A stretch of DNA of 64,000 bases from contig NZ_MUNV01000005.1 in NCBI RefSeq assembly GCF_002001125.1, positions 434,001 to 498,000 on the forward strand, in the 5' to 3' direction. This document shows positions 26,024 through 35,936 of the stretch, one piece after another. Under the pieces are notes generated by a model. The model ran no database searches, was not told the DNA's origin, and saw nothing but the letters and a program-made list of their open reading frames with translations. How positions within the stretch are numbered: the stretch's first letter is position 1; every line of letters begins with the position of its first letter. The DNA comes from Rhodanobacter sp. B04. GTDB taxonomy: Bacteria > Pseudomonadota > Gammaproteobacteria > Xanthomonadales > Rhodanobacteraceae. The position numbers and the translations under genes are program-made.

Positions 26024-28153
26024 GTGGCCCGCCAGAAACCTCTCTCGCTTTACCGCAACATCGGCATCATTGCGCACATCGACGCCGGCAAGACCACCAC
26101 CACCGAACGCGTGCTCTATTACACCGGCAAGAAGCACCAGATCATCGACGTGCACGACACCAAGGACGGCAAGGGCTCGACCACCACCGACTACATGGAG
26201 CAGGAGCGCAAGCGCGGCATCACGATCCAGTCGGCTGCCGTCTCGGCCGAATGGAAGGGCCACCAGATCAACGTGATCGACACCCCGGGACACGTCGACT
26301 TCACCATCGAGGTGAACCGTTCGCTGCGCGTGCTCGACGGCGCCGTGGTGGTGTTCGACGGCGTGGCCGGCGTGGAACCGCAGACCGAAACCAACTGGCG
26401 CCTGGCCGACCAGTACAACGTGCCGCGCGTGTGCTACATCAACAAGATGGACCGCATCGGCGCCAGCTTCGCGCATTGCGTGAAGGGTATCCGCGAGCGC
26501 CTGAACGCGCCGGCCCTGCTGTGCCAGGTTCCGCTGGGCAGCAGCGACGAGTTCTGCGGCATGGCCGACCTGGTCGCCAACGTGGCCTACATCTGGCACT
26601 CCGACGACAAGGACAGCAAGTGGGAAACCGTCTCCTTCGAGGAGGCGAAGAACCGCCTGAAGTTCGGCTCCACCGTCGACAACGACTGGGTCGCCCAGCT
26701 GCCGAAGCTGCGCGAGGAGATGATCGAGCACGCGCTGGCGATGGATGACGCAGCCTTCGAGCACCTGATCGAGACCGGCGAACACGACCCGGCGAAGCTG
26801 AAGGAATGCATCCGCAAGGGCTGCGTCACCGGCAAGCTGGTGCCGGTGTTCTGCGGTTCGTCGTACAAGAACAAGGGCGTGCAGCAGCTGCTCGACGCCG
26901 TGGTCGACTACATGCCCTACCCGGGCGAGAACGGCGGCATCGCGATGGTCGACGAGGACGGCAACGTCATCGGCGAGCAGGAAGTGACCGACGACGCGCC
27001 GGCGCGCGCGCTGGCGTTCAAGGTGATCAACGACCAGTTCGGCACGCTGACCTTCTGCCGCATCTATTCGGGCGTGATCAAGAAGGGCGACACGCTGCAG
27101 AACGTCACCCGCGGCAAGAAGGAGCGCGTGGGTCGCATCGTGGAAGTGCAGGCCAACGCCACCAAGGAAATCGACGAGGTTCGCGCCGGCGACATCTGCG
27201 CCTTCGTCTCGATGAAGGACACCGAGACCGGCGACTCGCTGAGCGACCCGGCGCACCCGGCCCTGCTCGAGCGCATGCGCTTCCCGGATCCCGTCATCAG
27301 CGTGTCGGTCGAGCCGAAGAGCCGCAACGACGTCGACAAGATGTCCACCGCGCTCTACAAGATGGTCAAGGCCGATCCGTCGCTGCGCATGGAAGTGGAT
27401 CAGGAAACCGGCCAGACCGTGCTCAAGGGCATGGGCGAACTGCACCTGGAAATCACCATCGACCGCATGCGCACCGAGCTCGGCGTGGAAGCCAACATGG
27501 GCAAGCCCAAGGTCAGCTTCCGCGAGGCCTTCGGCCAGACCGTCGAGCATACCTATACGCACAAGAAGCAGACCGGCGGCACGGGTCAGTTCGCCGAAGT
27601 GAAGATCATCTTCGAACCGGGCGAGCCGGGCACCGGCGTGGTGTTCTCCGACGAAGTGGTCGGCGGTCGCGTGCCGCGCGAGTACATCCCGGCGGTGGAG
27701 CAGGCCATCGCGAAGGAATCCCGCCAGGGCCAGGTCGCCGGCTACCAGGTGCTGGACTTCAAGGCACGCCTCGTCGACGGCAAGTTCCACGACGTGGACT
27801 CCTCGGCGCTCGCCTTCGAAATCGCCACCCGCGCCTGCTTCCGCGAGGCGCAGAAGATGTCCAAGCCGAAGCTGCTCGAGCCGGTGATGAAGCTGGAAGT
27901 GGTCACCGAGGCGACCTATCTGGGCGACGTGATCGGCGACATGAACCGTCGTCGCGGCTCGATCACCGAACAGGGCCAGAAGGGTGCCAATGCCTTCGTG
28001 CAGGGCTTCGTGCCGCTGGCCGAAATGTTCGGCTACATCAACTTCCTGCGCTCCGCCACCAGCGGCCGCGGCAACTTCACCATGATCTTCGATCATTACG
28101 AGGAAGTGCCGGCCAGCATGGTCGAGAAGCTGATGGAGAAGGAGGCCAGGTAA
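26024..28153 (+). CDS. fusA: Elongation factor G paralogue
   Basis: A 709-residue translational GTPase. Domain I has the P-loop AHIDAGKTTTTERVL near 16-30, switch I ending RGITIQSAAV, the G3 motif DTPGHVDFT and the G4 motif NKMD; domains II-V follow in order, with LERMRFPDPVISVSVEPKS, MGELHLEI and NRRRGSITEQG. It moves tRNA and mRNA through the ribosome or helps recycling. It is not in a str operon: no rpsL, rpsG or tuf is nearby. Switch I reads HDTKDGKGSTTTDYMEQERK, several residues longer than the usual HDGAATMDWM form, so this may be a second, divergent EF-G. Start is GTG with a weak ribosome binding site. Confidence 0.9.
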   Translation: MARQKPLSLYRNIGIIAHIDAGKTTTTERVLYYTGKKHQIIDVHDTKDGKGSTTTDYMEQERKRGITIQSAAVSAEWKGHQINVIDTPGHVDFTIEVNRSLRVLDGAVVVFDGVAGVEPQTETNWRLADQYNVPRVCYINKMDRIGASFAHCVKGIRERLNAPALLCQVPLGSSDEFCGMADLVANVAYIWHSDDKDSKWETVSFEEAKNRLKFGSTVDNDWVAQLPKLREEMIEHALAMDDAAFEHLIETGEHDPAKLKECIRKGCVTGKLVPVFCGSSYKNKGVQQLLDAVVDYMPYPGENGGIAMVDEDGNVIGEQEVTDDAPARALAFKVINDQFGTLTFCRIYSGVIKKGDTLQNVTRGKKERVGRIVEVQANATKEIDEVRAGDICAFVSMKDTETGDSLSDPAHPALLERMRFPDPVISVSVEPKSRNDVDKMSTALYKMVKADPSLRMEVDQETGQTVLKGMGELHLEITIDRMRTELGVEANMGKPKVSFREAFGQTVEHTYTHKKQTGGTGQFAEVKIIFEPGEPGTGVVFSDEVVGGRVPREYIPAVEQAIAKESRQGQVAGYQVLDFKARLVDGKFHDVDSSALAFEIATRACFREAQKMSKPKLLEPVMKLEVVTEATYLGDVIGDMNRRRGSITEQGQKGANAFVQGFVPLAEMFGYINFLRSATSGRGNFTMIFDHYEEVPASMVEKLMEKEAR

Positions 28154-28203
28154 GGCTTCGCTTCATGCAGGGCGCCGACCTGGAAGTCAGCGCAGCGATT
28201 AAG

Positions 28204-28237
28204 GAACCCGGGGAGCGATCCCCGGGTTCTTTTTTTG
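28204..28237 (+). terminator. Rho-independent terminator after the EF-G gene
   Basis: GAACCCGGGGA (28204-28214) pairs perfectly with TCCCCGGGTTC (28219-28229), loop GCGA, followed by eight T. Confidence 0.95.
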
Positions 28238-28286
28238 CAAAGCTGCTTTGGAGAAAGTGGATGCGGCGGCGCCTTGTCGGCGGCGC

Positions 28287-29171
28287 TCAGTTGACCAGTG
28301 GTTCGGTCAGCACAGGCCGATGCACGCTCAACGCGGTGCCGGCCGCCGCCACGATGATCGTCCCGATCGCCAGCCACTGCAGCAGGCTCAGCCGTTCGCC
28401 CAGCAGCGCCACGCCGGCCATCGCCGCAATGGCCGGCTCCAGGCTCAACAAGGTGCTGAACGTGCGTGCCGGCAACCTGGTCAGCGCGACCATCTCCAGC
28501 GAATACGGCAACGCCGAGCTGAGCACCGCCACGCCCAGCGCATACGGCAACAGCGCCGGCGACAGCAGTGCGCTGCCGGCGTACGCGACACCGAACGGGA
28601 TCGCCAGCAGCGCACCGATCGAGGTGCCCAGCGTCACCGCGTCCGCGCCGTAGGCCGCGCCCGCCTTCTTTCCCAGCACGATGTACAACGCCCAGCCCAC
28701 GCCGGCGCCCAGCGCGTAGATCACGCCCACCGGATCGAGCGCCTGCACCTGCCCGCGCAGCGGCAGCAACAGGGCCAGCCCGGCCACCACCAGTGCGATC
28801 CAGACGAAGTCGATCAGCCGGCGCGAGCCGAACAGCGCCAGCGCCAGCGGCCCGGTGAATTCCAGCGCCACCGCGATGCCCAGCGGGATCGTGCGCAGCG
28901 ACATGTAGAACACCAGGTTCATCGCGCCCATCGAGAGGCCATAGCCCCATAGCGCCCGCCAGTCGCGCCGGCCGCCGGAGCGCCGCCACGGCCGCCGCCA
29001 CAGCAGCAGGATCAACGCGCTGAGCCCCAGCCGGTAGGCGGTAGCGCCCTGCGCTCCGACCAGCGGAAACAGGTGCTTGGCCAGCGACGCGCCGCATTGG
29101 TACGAGACCATGCTGATCAACAGCATGCCTACCGCAAGCGCGACCGGAGCCATGGTGGAACGTGATGACAT
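28287..29171 (-). CDS. rhtA: EamA-family threonine/homoserine exporter, RhtA-like
   Basis: A 294-residue transporter with ten predicted helices in two EamA halves. Long stretches agree with RhtA: QCGASLAKHLFPLVGAQG, TIPLGIAVALEFTGPLALAL, SRRLIDFVW, GAGVGWALYI and SALPYSLEMVALTRLPARTF. RhtA exports threonine and homoserine and prevents homoserine toxicity, in keeping with the homoserine-based methionine operon about 6.5 kb away. Start ATG 29171 has no clear ribosome binding site; ATG 29153 is an alternative, and codons back to 29282 are not family-like. It converges on the EF-G gene, whose terminator lies between. Confidence 0.88.
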   Translation of the reverse strand: MSSRSTMAPVALAVGMLLISMVSYQCGASLAKHLFPLVGAQGATAYRLGLSALILLLWRRPWRRSGGRRDWRALWGYGLSMGAMNLVFYMSLRTIPLGIAVALEFTGPLALALFGSRRLIDFVWIALVVAGLALLLPLRGQVQALDPVGVIYALGAGVGWALYIVLGKKAGAAYGADAVTLGTSIGALLAIPFGVAYAGSALLSPALLPYALGVAVLSSALPYSLEMVALTRLPARTFSTLLSLEPAIAAMAGVALLGERLSLLQWLAIGTIIVAAAGTALSVHRPVLTEPLVN

Positions 29172-29570
29172 GAGCGCAGCCGCGGCGGGAGAACAGTCCG
29201 CCCATGATGCCCGCAGAGCCTGACGAAACCCACCTTTTTGAAAGGCGTCCACCATGTCTGTTGGACGGTCAGAAGCTGCCACCTGATATACGCCCGAACG
29301 TATCGGCGTATGAAAGAAGTGTCCGCTTTCACGCTGTACGGATAGGCACGAAACACTGCGATGTCAGGTGCTCAGCTCGATTTGGCGAGCCCATTGTCGG
29401 CCTTGGTCACGAGATCGGCGAGCCGGAACAGCAGCCAATTACCGAGAAGGCGCCTGGCTCAGGCGGCGAACGCCCAGTGCTGGCGGTGGGTATTGGTGAC
29501 GCAAGCGCTCTCAGGCCATCACCGGATCCAAGCTACAATTGACGGTTAGTGCTCAAGCCAACCGTGACCC
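29172..29570. other. Divergent intergenic region rhtA / prfC
   Basis: About 400 bases with no convincing gene. A plus-strand -10-like TACAAT is at 29534-29539, 32 bases before prfC, without a good -35. The stretch 29370-29500 has GC-rich short repeats of GGCGA and no structure I can name. Confidence 0.4.
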
Positions 29571-31172
29571 ATGTCCACCCAACTGCAAGAAACCCGCCGC
29601 CGCCGCACCTTCGCCATCGTCAGCCATCCCGACGCTGGCAAGACCACGTTGACGGAAAAGCTGCTGCTGTTCGGCGGCGCGATCCAGATGGCCGGCTCGG
29701 TGAAAGGGCGCAAGGCGGCGCGGCATGCGACGTCCGACTGGATGGCGCTGGAGAAGGAGCGCGGCATCTCGGTGACCTCCTCGGTGATGCAGTTTCCGTA
29801 CGAGGGCAAGATCGTCAACCTGCTCGACACACCGGGACATGCGGACTTCTCCGAGGACACCTACCGCGTACTCACGGCGGTGGATTCGGCGCTGATGGTG
29901 ATCGACTGCGCCAAGGGCGTGGAGGAACGCACGATCAAGCTGATGGAAGTCTGCCGGCTGCGCGACACGCCGATCATGACCTTCATCAACAAGCTCGATC
30001 GCGAGGGCCGTTCGCCGATCGAACTGCTGGATGAGGTCGAATCCGTGCTGGGCATCGCCTGCGCGCCGCTGACCTGGCCGATCGGCATGGGCAAGCGGCT
30101 GAAGGGCGTCTATCACCTGCTGCTGGATGAGGTGCACGTGTTCGAGCCGGGCAAGAACTTCACCCGGCAGGATTCGACCATCTTCAAGGGTCTCGATGCG
30201 CCGGGGCTGGAAGCGGCGATCGGCAGCGACGCGATGCGCGAGCTGCGCGATGAACTGGAACTGGTGCAGGGCGCGGCGCCTTCGTTCGACATCGACGAAT
30301 ACCTCGCCGGCAGGCAGACGCCGGTGTTCTTCGGCTCGGCGGTGAACAATTTCGGCGTGCAGCTGCTGCTGGATTTCTTCGTCGAGCATGCGCCCTCGCC
30401 GCGCCCTCGCGCCACGCTCACCCGCGAGGTGCAGCCTGAGGAAGACAAGCTCAGCGGCTTCGTATTCAAGATCCAGGCGAACATGGATCCGGCGCACCGC
30501 GACCGCGTGGCCTTCATGCGCGTGTGCTCGGGCACCTACAACGCCGGCATGAAGATGCTCCAGACGCGCACCGGCAAGGAAGTGCGCATCGCCAACGCGC
30601 TGACCTTCATGGCCAGCGACCGCGAGATCGTCGAGACCGCCTACCCGGGCGACGTGATCGGCCTGCACAACCACGGCACCATCACCATCGGCGACACCTT
30701 CACCGAAGGCGAACTGGTCAACTTCACCGGCATCCCGAACTTCGCGCCGGAACTGTTCCGTCGTGCCCGGCTGCGCGATCCGCTGAAGATGAAGGCGCTG
30801 CAGAAGGGCCTGGCGCAGCTGTCCGAGGAAGGTGCCACCCAGTTTTTCCGCCCATTGATGAGCAACGACCTGATCCTGGGCGCGGTCGGCGTGCTGCAGT
30901 TCGACGTGGTCGCGTACCGGCTCAAGGACGAATACAACGTCGACGCCAGCTTCGAGCCGGTGACGGTGACCACCGCGCGCTGGGTGCATTGCGACGACGA
31001 GAAGAAGATGGCCGAGTTCCGCGAGAAGAACGCGATGAACCTGGCGGTCGACGGCGCCGGCGAGCTGGTCTACATCGCGCCGACGCGGGTGAACCTGCAG
31101 CTGGCGCAGGAGCGCTGGCCACAGGTGCGCTTCTCCAACACGCGCGAGCACGCGGCATCGGTGGAACTGTAA
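29571..31172 (+). CDS. prfC: Peptide chain release factor 3
   Basis: A 533-residue translational GTPase. The P-loop is SHPDAGKTT (18-26), followed by [48 protein letters not shown] and NKLDREGR, all RF3 signatures; EHAPSPRPR and [21 protein letters not shown] lie in domains II-III. RF3 removes RF1 and RF2 from the ribosome after peptide release. Length equals the usual RF3 (about 530). No strong ribosome binding site precedes ATG 29571. The CPBP protease gene follows after 86 bases. Confidence 0.96.
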   Translation: MSTQLQETRRRRTFAIVSHPDAGKTTLTEKLLLFGGAIQMAGSVKGRKAARHATSDWMALEKERGISVTSSVMQFPYEGKIVNLLDTPGHADFSEDTYRVLTAVDSALMVIDCAKGVEERTIKLMEVCRLRDTPIMTFINKLDREGRSPIELLDEVESVLGIACAPLTWPIGMGKRLKGVYHLLLDEVHVFEPGKNFTRQDSTIFKGLDAPGLEAAIGSDAMRELRDELELVQGAAPSFDIDEYLAGRQTPVFFGSAVNNFGVQLLLDFFVEHAPSPRPRATLTREVQPEEDKLSGFVFKIQANMDPAHRDRVAFMRVCSGTYNAGMKMLQTRTGKEVRIANALTFMASDREIVETAYPGDVIGLHNHGTITIGDTFTEGELVNFTGIPNFAPELFRRARLRDPLKMKALQKGLAQLSEEGATQFFRPLMSNDLILGAVGVLQFDVVAYRLKDEYNVDASFEPVTVTTARWVHCDDEKKMAEFREKNAMNLAVDGAGELVYIAPTRVNLQLAQERWPQVRFSNTREHAASVEL

Positions 31173-31258
31173 CGCGCCTTCGCGTGGCGGAAGTCACGCA
31201 GACGGGATACTTCGCACCCGCTAGGCTTTGCAGCACTTCACCCAGGGGAATTGCACGC

Positions 31259-32149
31259 ATGAACTCGACGCCGTCGCTCGCCTACGCCTCGCCGGCCACG
31301 GTGCCAGCCTGGAAGCGCTGGCTGGTGTGCTCGCCGCTGGCGCGCATCGTGATCTTCATGGCGGTATTCATCGTGGTGAACCGGTCGGCCTCGGCGCTCA
31401 TGCACGTGCTCACGCAAGGCATGGCCAAGACGCCGATGACCTCGGCACTGGCCTACCTTGCGGTCTTCGTGCTGCCGGCGATCGTCACCTACGTGTTCCT
31501 GGTCTGCATCGTCGAGCGCCGCAGACCGGCGGAACTGGCACTGCGGCGCTGGCCCGACGCACTCGGCGGCCTACTGGCGGGCGGCTTGCTGTTCAGTACG
31601 GTAGTGGGCGTGCTCTGGCTGCTTGGCAGCTATCACGTCACCGGCTTCAATGCGCACGCCGACTGGCTGCCGGCCCTGCTGGTCGCCGGCATCGGCGCCG
31701 GCATCGGCGAGGAGATTCTGTTCCGTGGCGTGCTGTTTCGCATCGTCGAGGAAGGTCTGGGCACCTGGGCGGCATTGCTGGTCTCGGCGCTGTTCTTCGG
31801 CTTCGCTCACGCAAGCAATCCGGGCGCCACCTGGTGGAGTTCGATGGCGATTGCGATCGAGGCCGGCCTGCTGTTCGGCCTGCTGTATCACCTGACCCGC
31901 TCACTGCCGGCCTGCATGGGCCTGCACGCGGCCTGGAACTTCTGCCAGGGTACGGTCTACGGCATCCCGGTCTCGGGCATGAAAGTCGACGGCTGGCTGG
32001 TCTCCACCCGCACCGGACCGGACTGGCTGAGCGGTGGCGCGTTCGGCGCTGAGGCCTCGGTCGTCGCGCTGGGCCTGTGCTCGCTGTGCTCGCTCGCCTT
32101 GCTCGCTGCGGCGGTGCGGCGCGGCTCGACGGTGCCTTACCGGCGCTGA
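31259..32149 (+). CDS. CPBP-family (CAAX/Abi type) intramembrane protease
   Basis: A 296-residue membrane protein with about eight hydrophobic helices. The CPBP motifs are EEILFRGVLFR (catalytic Glu-Glu and Arg), FFGFAHAS (His) and HAAWNFCQG (His-X3-Asn). Members cleave or bind proteins inside the membrane; bacterial substrates are mostly unknown. Start ATG 31259 has AGGGGA nine bases upstream; the frame is open far into prfC, but that part is its shadow. Confidence 0.88.
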   Translation: MNSTPSLAYASPATVPAWKRWLVCSPLARIVIFMAVFIVVNRSASALMHVLTQGMAKTPMTSALAYLAVFVLPAIVTYVFLVCIVERRRPAELALRRWPDALGGLLAGGLLFSTVVGVLWLLGSYHVTGFNAHADWLPALLVAGIGAGIGEEILFRGVLFRIVEEGLGTWAALLVSALFFGFAHASNPGATWWSSMAIAIEAGLLFGLLYHLTRSLPACMGLHAAWNFCQGTVYGIPVSGMKVDGWLVSTRTGPDWLSGGAFGAEASVVALGLCSLCSLALLAAAVRRGSTVPYRR

Positions 32150-32292
32150 CAGTCCCCTCATTGCGGTAGCGTGGCCGACCCGCCGCAAAACAGCATCTTT
32201 GGTTCGATCGCCGCACCGGCTACCCTGTCGATGGCACGATGGCTGTTCCAGCCATCGTGTGACAGGTCGCCCACGAACCGCGATGGCCCGCC

Positions 32293-35200
32293 ATGCATCC
32301 GACTCAATCGAAATTCTCCTGGCTGGCCGACCAGCCGCTGCAGCGCAAGATCATCTACGCGGTCGTGTTGCTGCTCGGCCTGTTCCTGCTGACCAGCGTG
32401 GTGACCCTGCACTCGCTGCGCCGGCAGGAAACCAATCGCTATTGGACGGTCCACACCTACCAGGTTCTGCTCGAACTGGACCAGGTGCTGCATACCCTGC
32501 AGACCAGCCAGCTTGGCGCGCGCGGCTACATGCTGACCCAGCGTGCGGACCAGCGCGCGATGTTCGAGAGCGGCGCAAGCGGCCTGCACGACCGCATTGC
32601 CCAGTTGCGCAAGCTCATGGCGGACAACCCGCTGCAGCAATCGCGCATCGATAACCTGGAGACACTGGCCGCGCAATGGCAGCGCGAAGTCACGGTGAAT
32701 GCGATCGACGCGATGGCCCGCGTGAAGACTGCCGACCCCGTGGCGATGGCGCTGGAATTCCAGCGCATCCAGTCGAACTATCTGGAACACCGCACGGTTC
32801 GCATCGAGGACCTGAACGATGCCGTCGAGCAGATGATCGGCGAGGAAAACCAGTTGCTGGTCGTGCGCAGCCGGGAGCTGAGCAGCACGCTCAACCAGAC
32901 CCAGACCATCAATGCGATCGCCGCCCTGTTCGGCATCCTGCTCGGCATCGCGGTGATCGGCCTAACTTCACGCCTGATCACGCGACCACTGCGGCGCAAG
33001 GCCGACTTGATGGCCCGGCTGGCCAATCACGATCATGATTTCGAGATCGATCAACTCGACCGCCGCGACGAGATCGGCGAAATTGCCCGCGCCCTGCAGG
33101 TATTCAAACGCATGGTGATCGACACCGAGTTGCAAACCTGGATCAAGACCCAGGTCTCGGGTATTTCGCATTTGCTTCAGCAAGCCACCACCCACAAGGA
33201 ATTCGCGCAGTGGCTGACCAGCGAGCTGGTGCCGCTGTTCGGGGCCGGGGTCGGCCTGTTCTATTCGTTCGACGATGCGCGGCGTCGGCTCGACCTGCTG
33301 GGCAGTTATGGCCTGCGCCTGAGCAACCGCACCGCCGAGCACTACCTGCCCGGCGAGGGTCTGGTGGGCCAGTGCGCGATCGAGCGCAAGCCGATCATGC
33401 TCGACGACGTGCCGGAGAATTACCTGCACATCGACTCCGGCAGCGGCGAGGCGCTGCCGCGCCACATCGCGATCCTGCCGGTGCTCTACCGCGACACGCT
33501 GATCGGCGTCCTGGAACTGGCCAGCTTTGCGGTATTCAGGCCGCAACAATTGCAGTTGCTGGAAGAACTGCTGCCGATCGTCGGGCTGGCGCTGGAGAAC
33601 CTCAACCGCGCCATCAGCACACACGACCTGTTGCTGCAGACACAGGAGCAGGCCGATGAACTGCGCGTGTCGGAACTGGTGATGCGGCAGCAGAAAGAGG
33701 TGCTGCGCGACAACAACGAAGCCCTGCAAGCCAAGACGGCCGAGCTGGAGGAACAGTCCGAGCGGCTGGTCGCCTCCGAGGAGGAACTGCGCCTGCAGGC
33801 CGAGGAATTGCAGGCCTCCAACGAGGAATTGCGCGAAAAAACCGAGAGCCTCAACCGGCAGAAACACGTGCTGGAGGAACTGCAGCAGGAGACCGCGGAC
33901 AAGGCCGACGAGCTGGCGCGGGCGAGCCAGTACAAGTCCGAGTTCCTCGCCAACATGTCGCACGAACTGCGCACGCCGCTGAACAGCCTGCTGATCCTTT
34001 CGCGCAGCCTGGCCGACAACGACAGCGGCAACCTCGACGAGGAGCAGATCGAATCGGCACAGATCATCCACGACGCCGGCACCAGCCTGCTGCACCTGAT
34101 CAACGACATCCTCGACCTGTCCAAGATCGAGGCAGGCAAGATGGAACTGGTCATCGACGAACTGCCGCTGGCTGATCTGGAGCAACGGCTGAAGCGCACG
34201 TTTACCCACGTCGCCGAGGAAAAGGGCCTTGGCTTCACGCTGGATATCGAACCGGGCCTGCCTGCCGGCTTGCGCACCGACAGCGCCAAGCTCGAACAGA
34301 TCGCCAACAACCTGCTCAGCAACGCCTTCAAATTCACCGCGCACGGCAGCGTCGCCGTGCGCATCGGCCGCCCCGGCAGCGAGGTCACGATCCCCGAGAT
34401 GCTGCTCGGGCAGCCACTGCTCGCACTGACGGTCAGCGACACCGGCATCGGCATTCCAACCGACAAGTTCCAACGCATCTTCAACGCGTTCGAACAGGTG
34501 GACGCAGGCACCAGCCGCCAGTTTGGCGGCACCGGACTGGGCCTGGCGATCTCACGACGGATGGCCATGCTGCTGGGCGGCGACATTGCCCTGCACAGCG
34601 AGAGCGGCCATGGCAGCAGCTTCACCGTGCTGCTGCCCGAAACGCCGCCCGAGCAGCAGCGCGATACGCCCGAAAGGGCGGCGCCGGTCAGGCCGCAGCC
34701 ACTGGCACGGCCATCGTCGTCCTACCTGCTGCGGGACAGCATCGACGACGACCGCAACTCCCTGCTGCCCGGCCAAACCACGATCCTGGTGATCGAGGAC
34801 GATCCGGCCTTCGCGCGCATCCTGACCGACATGATCCATCGCAAGGGTTACCGCGCGCTGGCCGCCGCCGATGGCGAGGCAGGCCTGCAGCTGGCCCGCG
34901 AGTATCGCCCCACCGGCATCCTGCTGGATGTGATGCTGCCGGCCATGGACGGCTGGGCCGTGATGAACCAGCTCAAGGCCGACGCTGCCACGCGGGCCAT
35001 TCCGGTGCATTTCATTTCGGCGACCGACGACGCCACCCGCGGACTCGAACTCGGCGCGGTCGGCTTCCTGACCAAACCGGTCAGCCGCGCCGCGATCGAT
35101 ACTGCGTTCAAGCGCCTGCTGCATTTCTCCGCAGGCCATCAGCGGCACCTGCTGATCGTCGACGATGAAGCCGACTCGCGCACCGCCGTGCGCAGCATGC

Positions 35201-35931
35201 TGCATGCCGAGGACGTGCTGATCGACGAGGCCGGCAGCGCCGAGGAAGCGCTGCAGAAAACCGCGCATACCCGCTACGACTGCATCGTGCTCGATCTTGG
35301 CCTGCCCGGCATGTCGGGGCTGGAGCTGCTTGAGCAGCTGTCGAAGGAGCCCGGCGGCGTACCTCCGGTCGTGGTGTACTCCGGCCGTGACCTGAGCAGC
35401 GAGGAGAATCTCCTGCTTCGCCATTACACCGACTCGATCGTGGTCAAGGGCGCGCGCTCGCCGGATCGCCTGCTCGACGAGGTCAGTCTGTTCCTGCACA
35501 GCATCCAGCACGCGCCACGCCGCGCCGGCAACAGCAAGCCATCATTGGCAGCCGAACTGACCGGCCGCAGGGTACTGCTGGTGGATGACGACATGCGCAA
35601 TCTGTTCGCGCTGTCCAAGGTGCTGCGCGGCTGGGGCTTGGTGGTGAACATGGCGCAGGATGGTCAGAAAGCGCTCAAGGCGCTGGCGGATGACGAGGCA
35701 CCGGAACTGGTGCTGATGGACATCATGATGCCGACGATGGATGGTTACGAAACGATCCGCGCGATCCGCGCGCAGTCACGCTTCGCCAAGCTTCCGATCA
35801 TCGCGCTGACCGCCAAGGCGATGCGCGGCGACCGCGAGAAGTGCCTGGAAATGGGCGCCACCGACTACCTGTCCAAACCGATCGACATCGACAAGCTGTC
35901 GTCGATGATGCGTGTCTGGCTGCAACGCTGA
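32293..35931 (+). CDS. Hybrid sensor histidine kinase: CHASE3-HAMP-GAF-HisKA-HATPase-REC-REC-REC
   Basis: A 1212-residue membrane kinase. In order: helix 1 (about 20-42), periplasmic CHASE3-type region with SQLGARGYMLT, helix 2 (about 208-228), HAMP (about 229-282), GAF (about 290-440), a long glutamate-rich coiled coil (445-545), HisKA with H557 in MSHELRTPLNS, HATPase (DTGIGIPTDKFQRIFNAFEQ, GTGLGLAISRRM), and three receivers with phospho-acceptors near D879 (LLDVMLPAMDGW), D1001 (VLDLGLPGMSGL) and D1143 (LMDIMMPTMDGY). It starts a four-gene unit with CheR, CheB and REC-GGDEF, so its output probably reaches cyclic di-GMP. The input signal is unknown. Confidence 0.93.
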   Translation: MHPTQSKFSWLADQPLQRKIIYAVVLLLGLFLLTSVVTLHSLRRQETNRYWTVHTYQVLLELDQVLHTLQTSQLGARGYMLTQRADQRAMFESGASGLHDRIAQLRKLMADNPLQQSRIDNLETLAAQWQREVTVNAIDAMARVKTADPVAMALEFQRIQSNYLEHRTVRIEDLNDAVEQMIGEENQLLVVRSRELSSTLNQTQTINAIAALFGILLGIAVIGLTSRLITRPLRRKADLMARLANHDHDFEIDQLDRRDEIGEIARALQVFKRMVIDTELQTWIKTQVSGISHLLQQATTHKEFAQWLTSELVPLFGAGVGLFYSFDDARRRLDLLGSYGLRLSNRTAEHYLPGEGLVGQCAIERKPIMLDDVPENYLHIDSGSGEALPRHIAILPVLYRDTLIGVLELASFAVFRPQQLQLLEELLPIVGLALENLNRAISTHDLLLQTQEQADELRVSELVMRQQKEVLRDNNEALQAKTAELEEQSERLVASEEELRLQAEELQASNEELREKTESLNRQKHVLEELQQETADKADELARASQYKSEFLANMSHELRTPLNSLLILSRSLADNDSGNLDEEQIESAQIIHDAGTSLLHLINDILDLSKIEAGKMELVIDELPLADLEQRLKRTFTHVAEEKGLGFTLDIEPGLPAGLRTDSAKLEQIANNLLSNAFKFTAHGSVAVRIGRPGSEVTIPEMLLGQPLLALTVSDTGIGIPTDKFQRIFNAFEQVDAGTSRQFGGTGLGLAISRRMAMLLGGDIALHSESGHGSSFTVLLPETPPEQQRDTPERAAPVRPQPLARPSSSYLLRDSIDDDRNSLLPGQTTILVIEDDPAFARILTDMIHRKGYRALAAADGEAGLQLAREYRPTGILLDVMLPAMDGWAVMNQLKADAATRAIPVHFISATDDATRGLELGAVGFLTKPVSRAAIDTAFKRLLHFSAGHQRHLLIVDDEADSRTAVRSMLHAEDVLIDEAGSAEEALQKTAHTRYDCIVLDLGLPGMSGLELLEQLSKEPGGVPPVVVYSGRDLSSEENLLLRHYTDSIVVKGARSPDRLLDEVSLFLHSIQHAPRRAGNSKPSLAAELTGRRVLLVDDDMRNLFALSKVLRGWGLVVNMAQDGQKALKALADDEAPELVLMDIMMPTMDGYETIRAIRAQSRFAKLPIIALTAKAMRGDREKCLEMGATDYLSKPIDIDKLSSMMRVWLQR

Positions 35932-35936
35932 CTGTC

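Noticed and set aside
25811..28096. A 761-codon open frame opposite the EF-G gene.
   Set aside because: Low-complexity His/Val/Ala/Arg composition and full overlap with a conserved gene; a codon-bias shadow. Similar shadows opposite gfcD (13481-15541), prfC (29553-31151), fadE (38925-41531) and the GGDEF-EAL gene (49133-51166) were also dropped.
29495..29530. GCAAGCGCTCTCAGG, reminiscent of part of a glycine riboswitch core.
   Set aside because: The rest of the aptamer, including the flanking helices and second core, is missing, and the gene downstream is prfC rather than a glycine gene.
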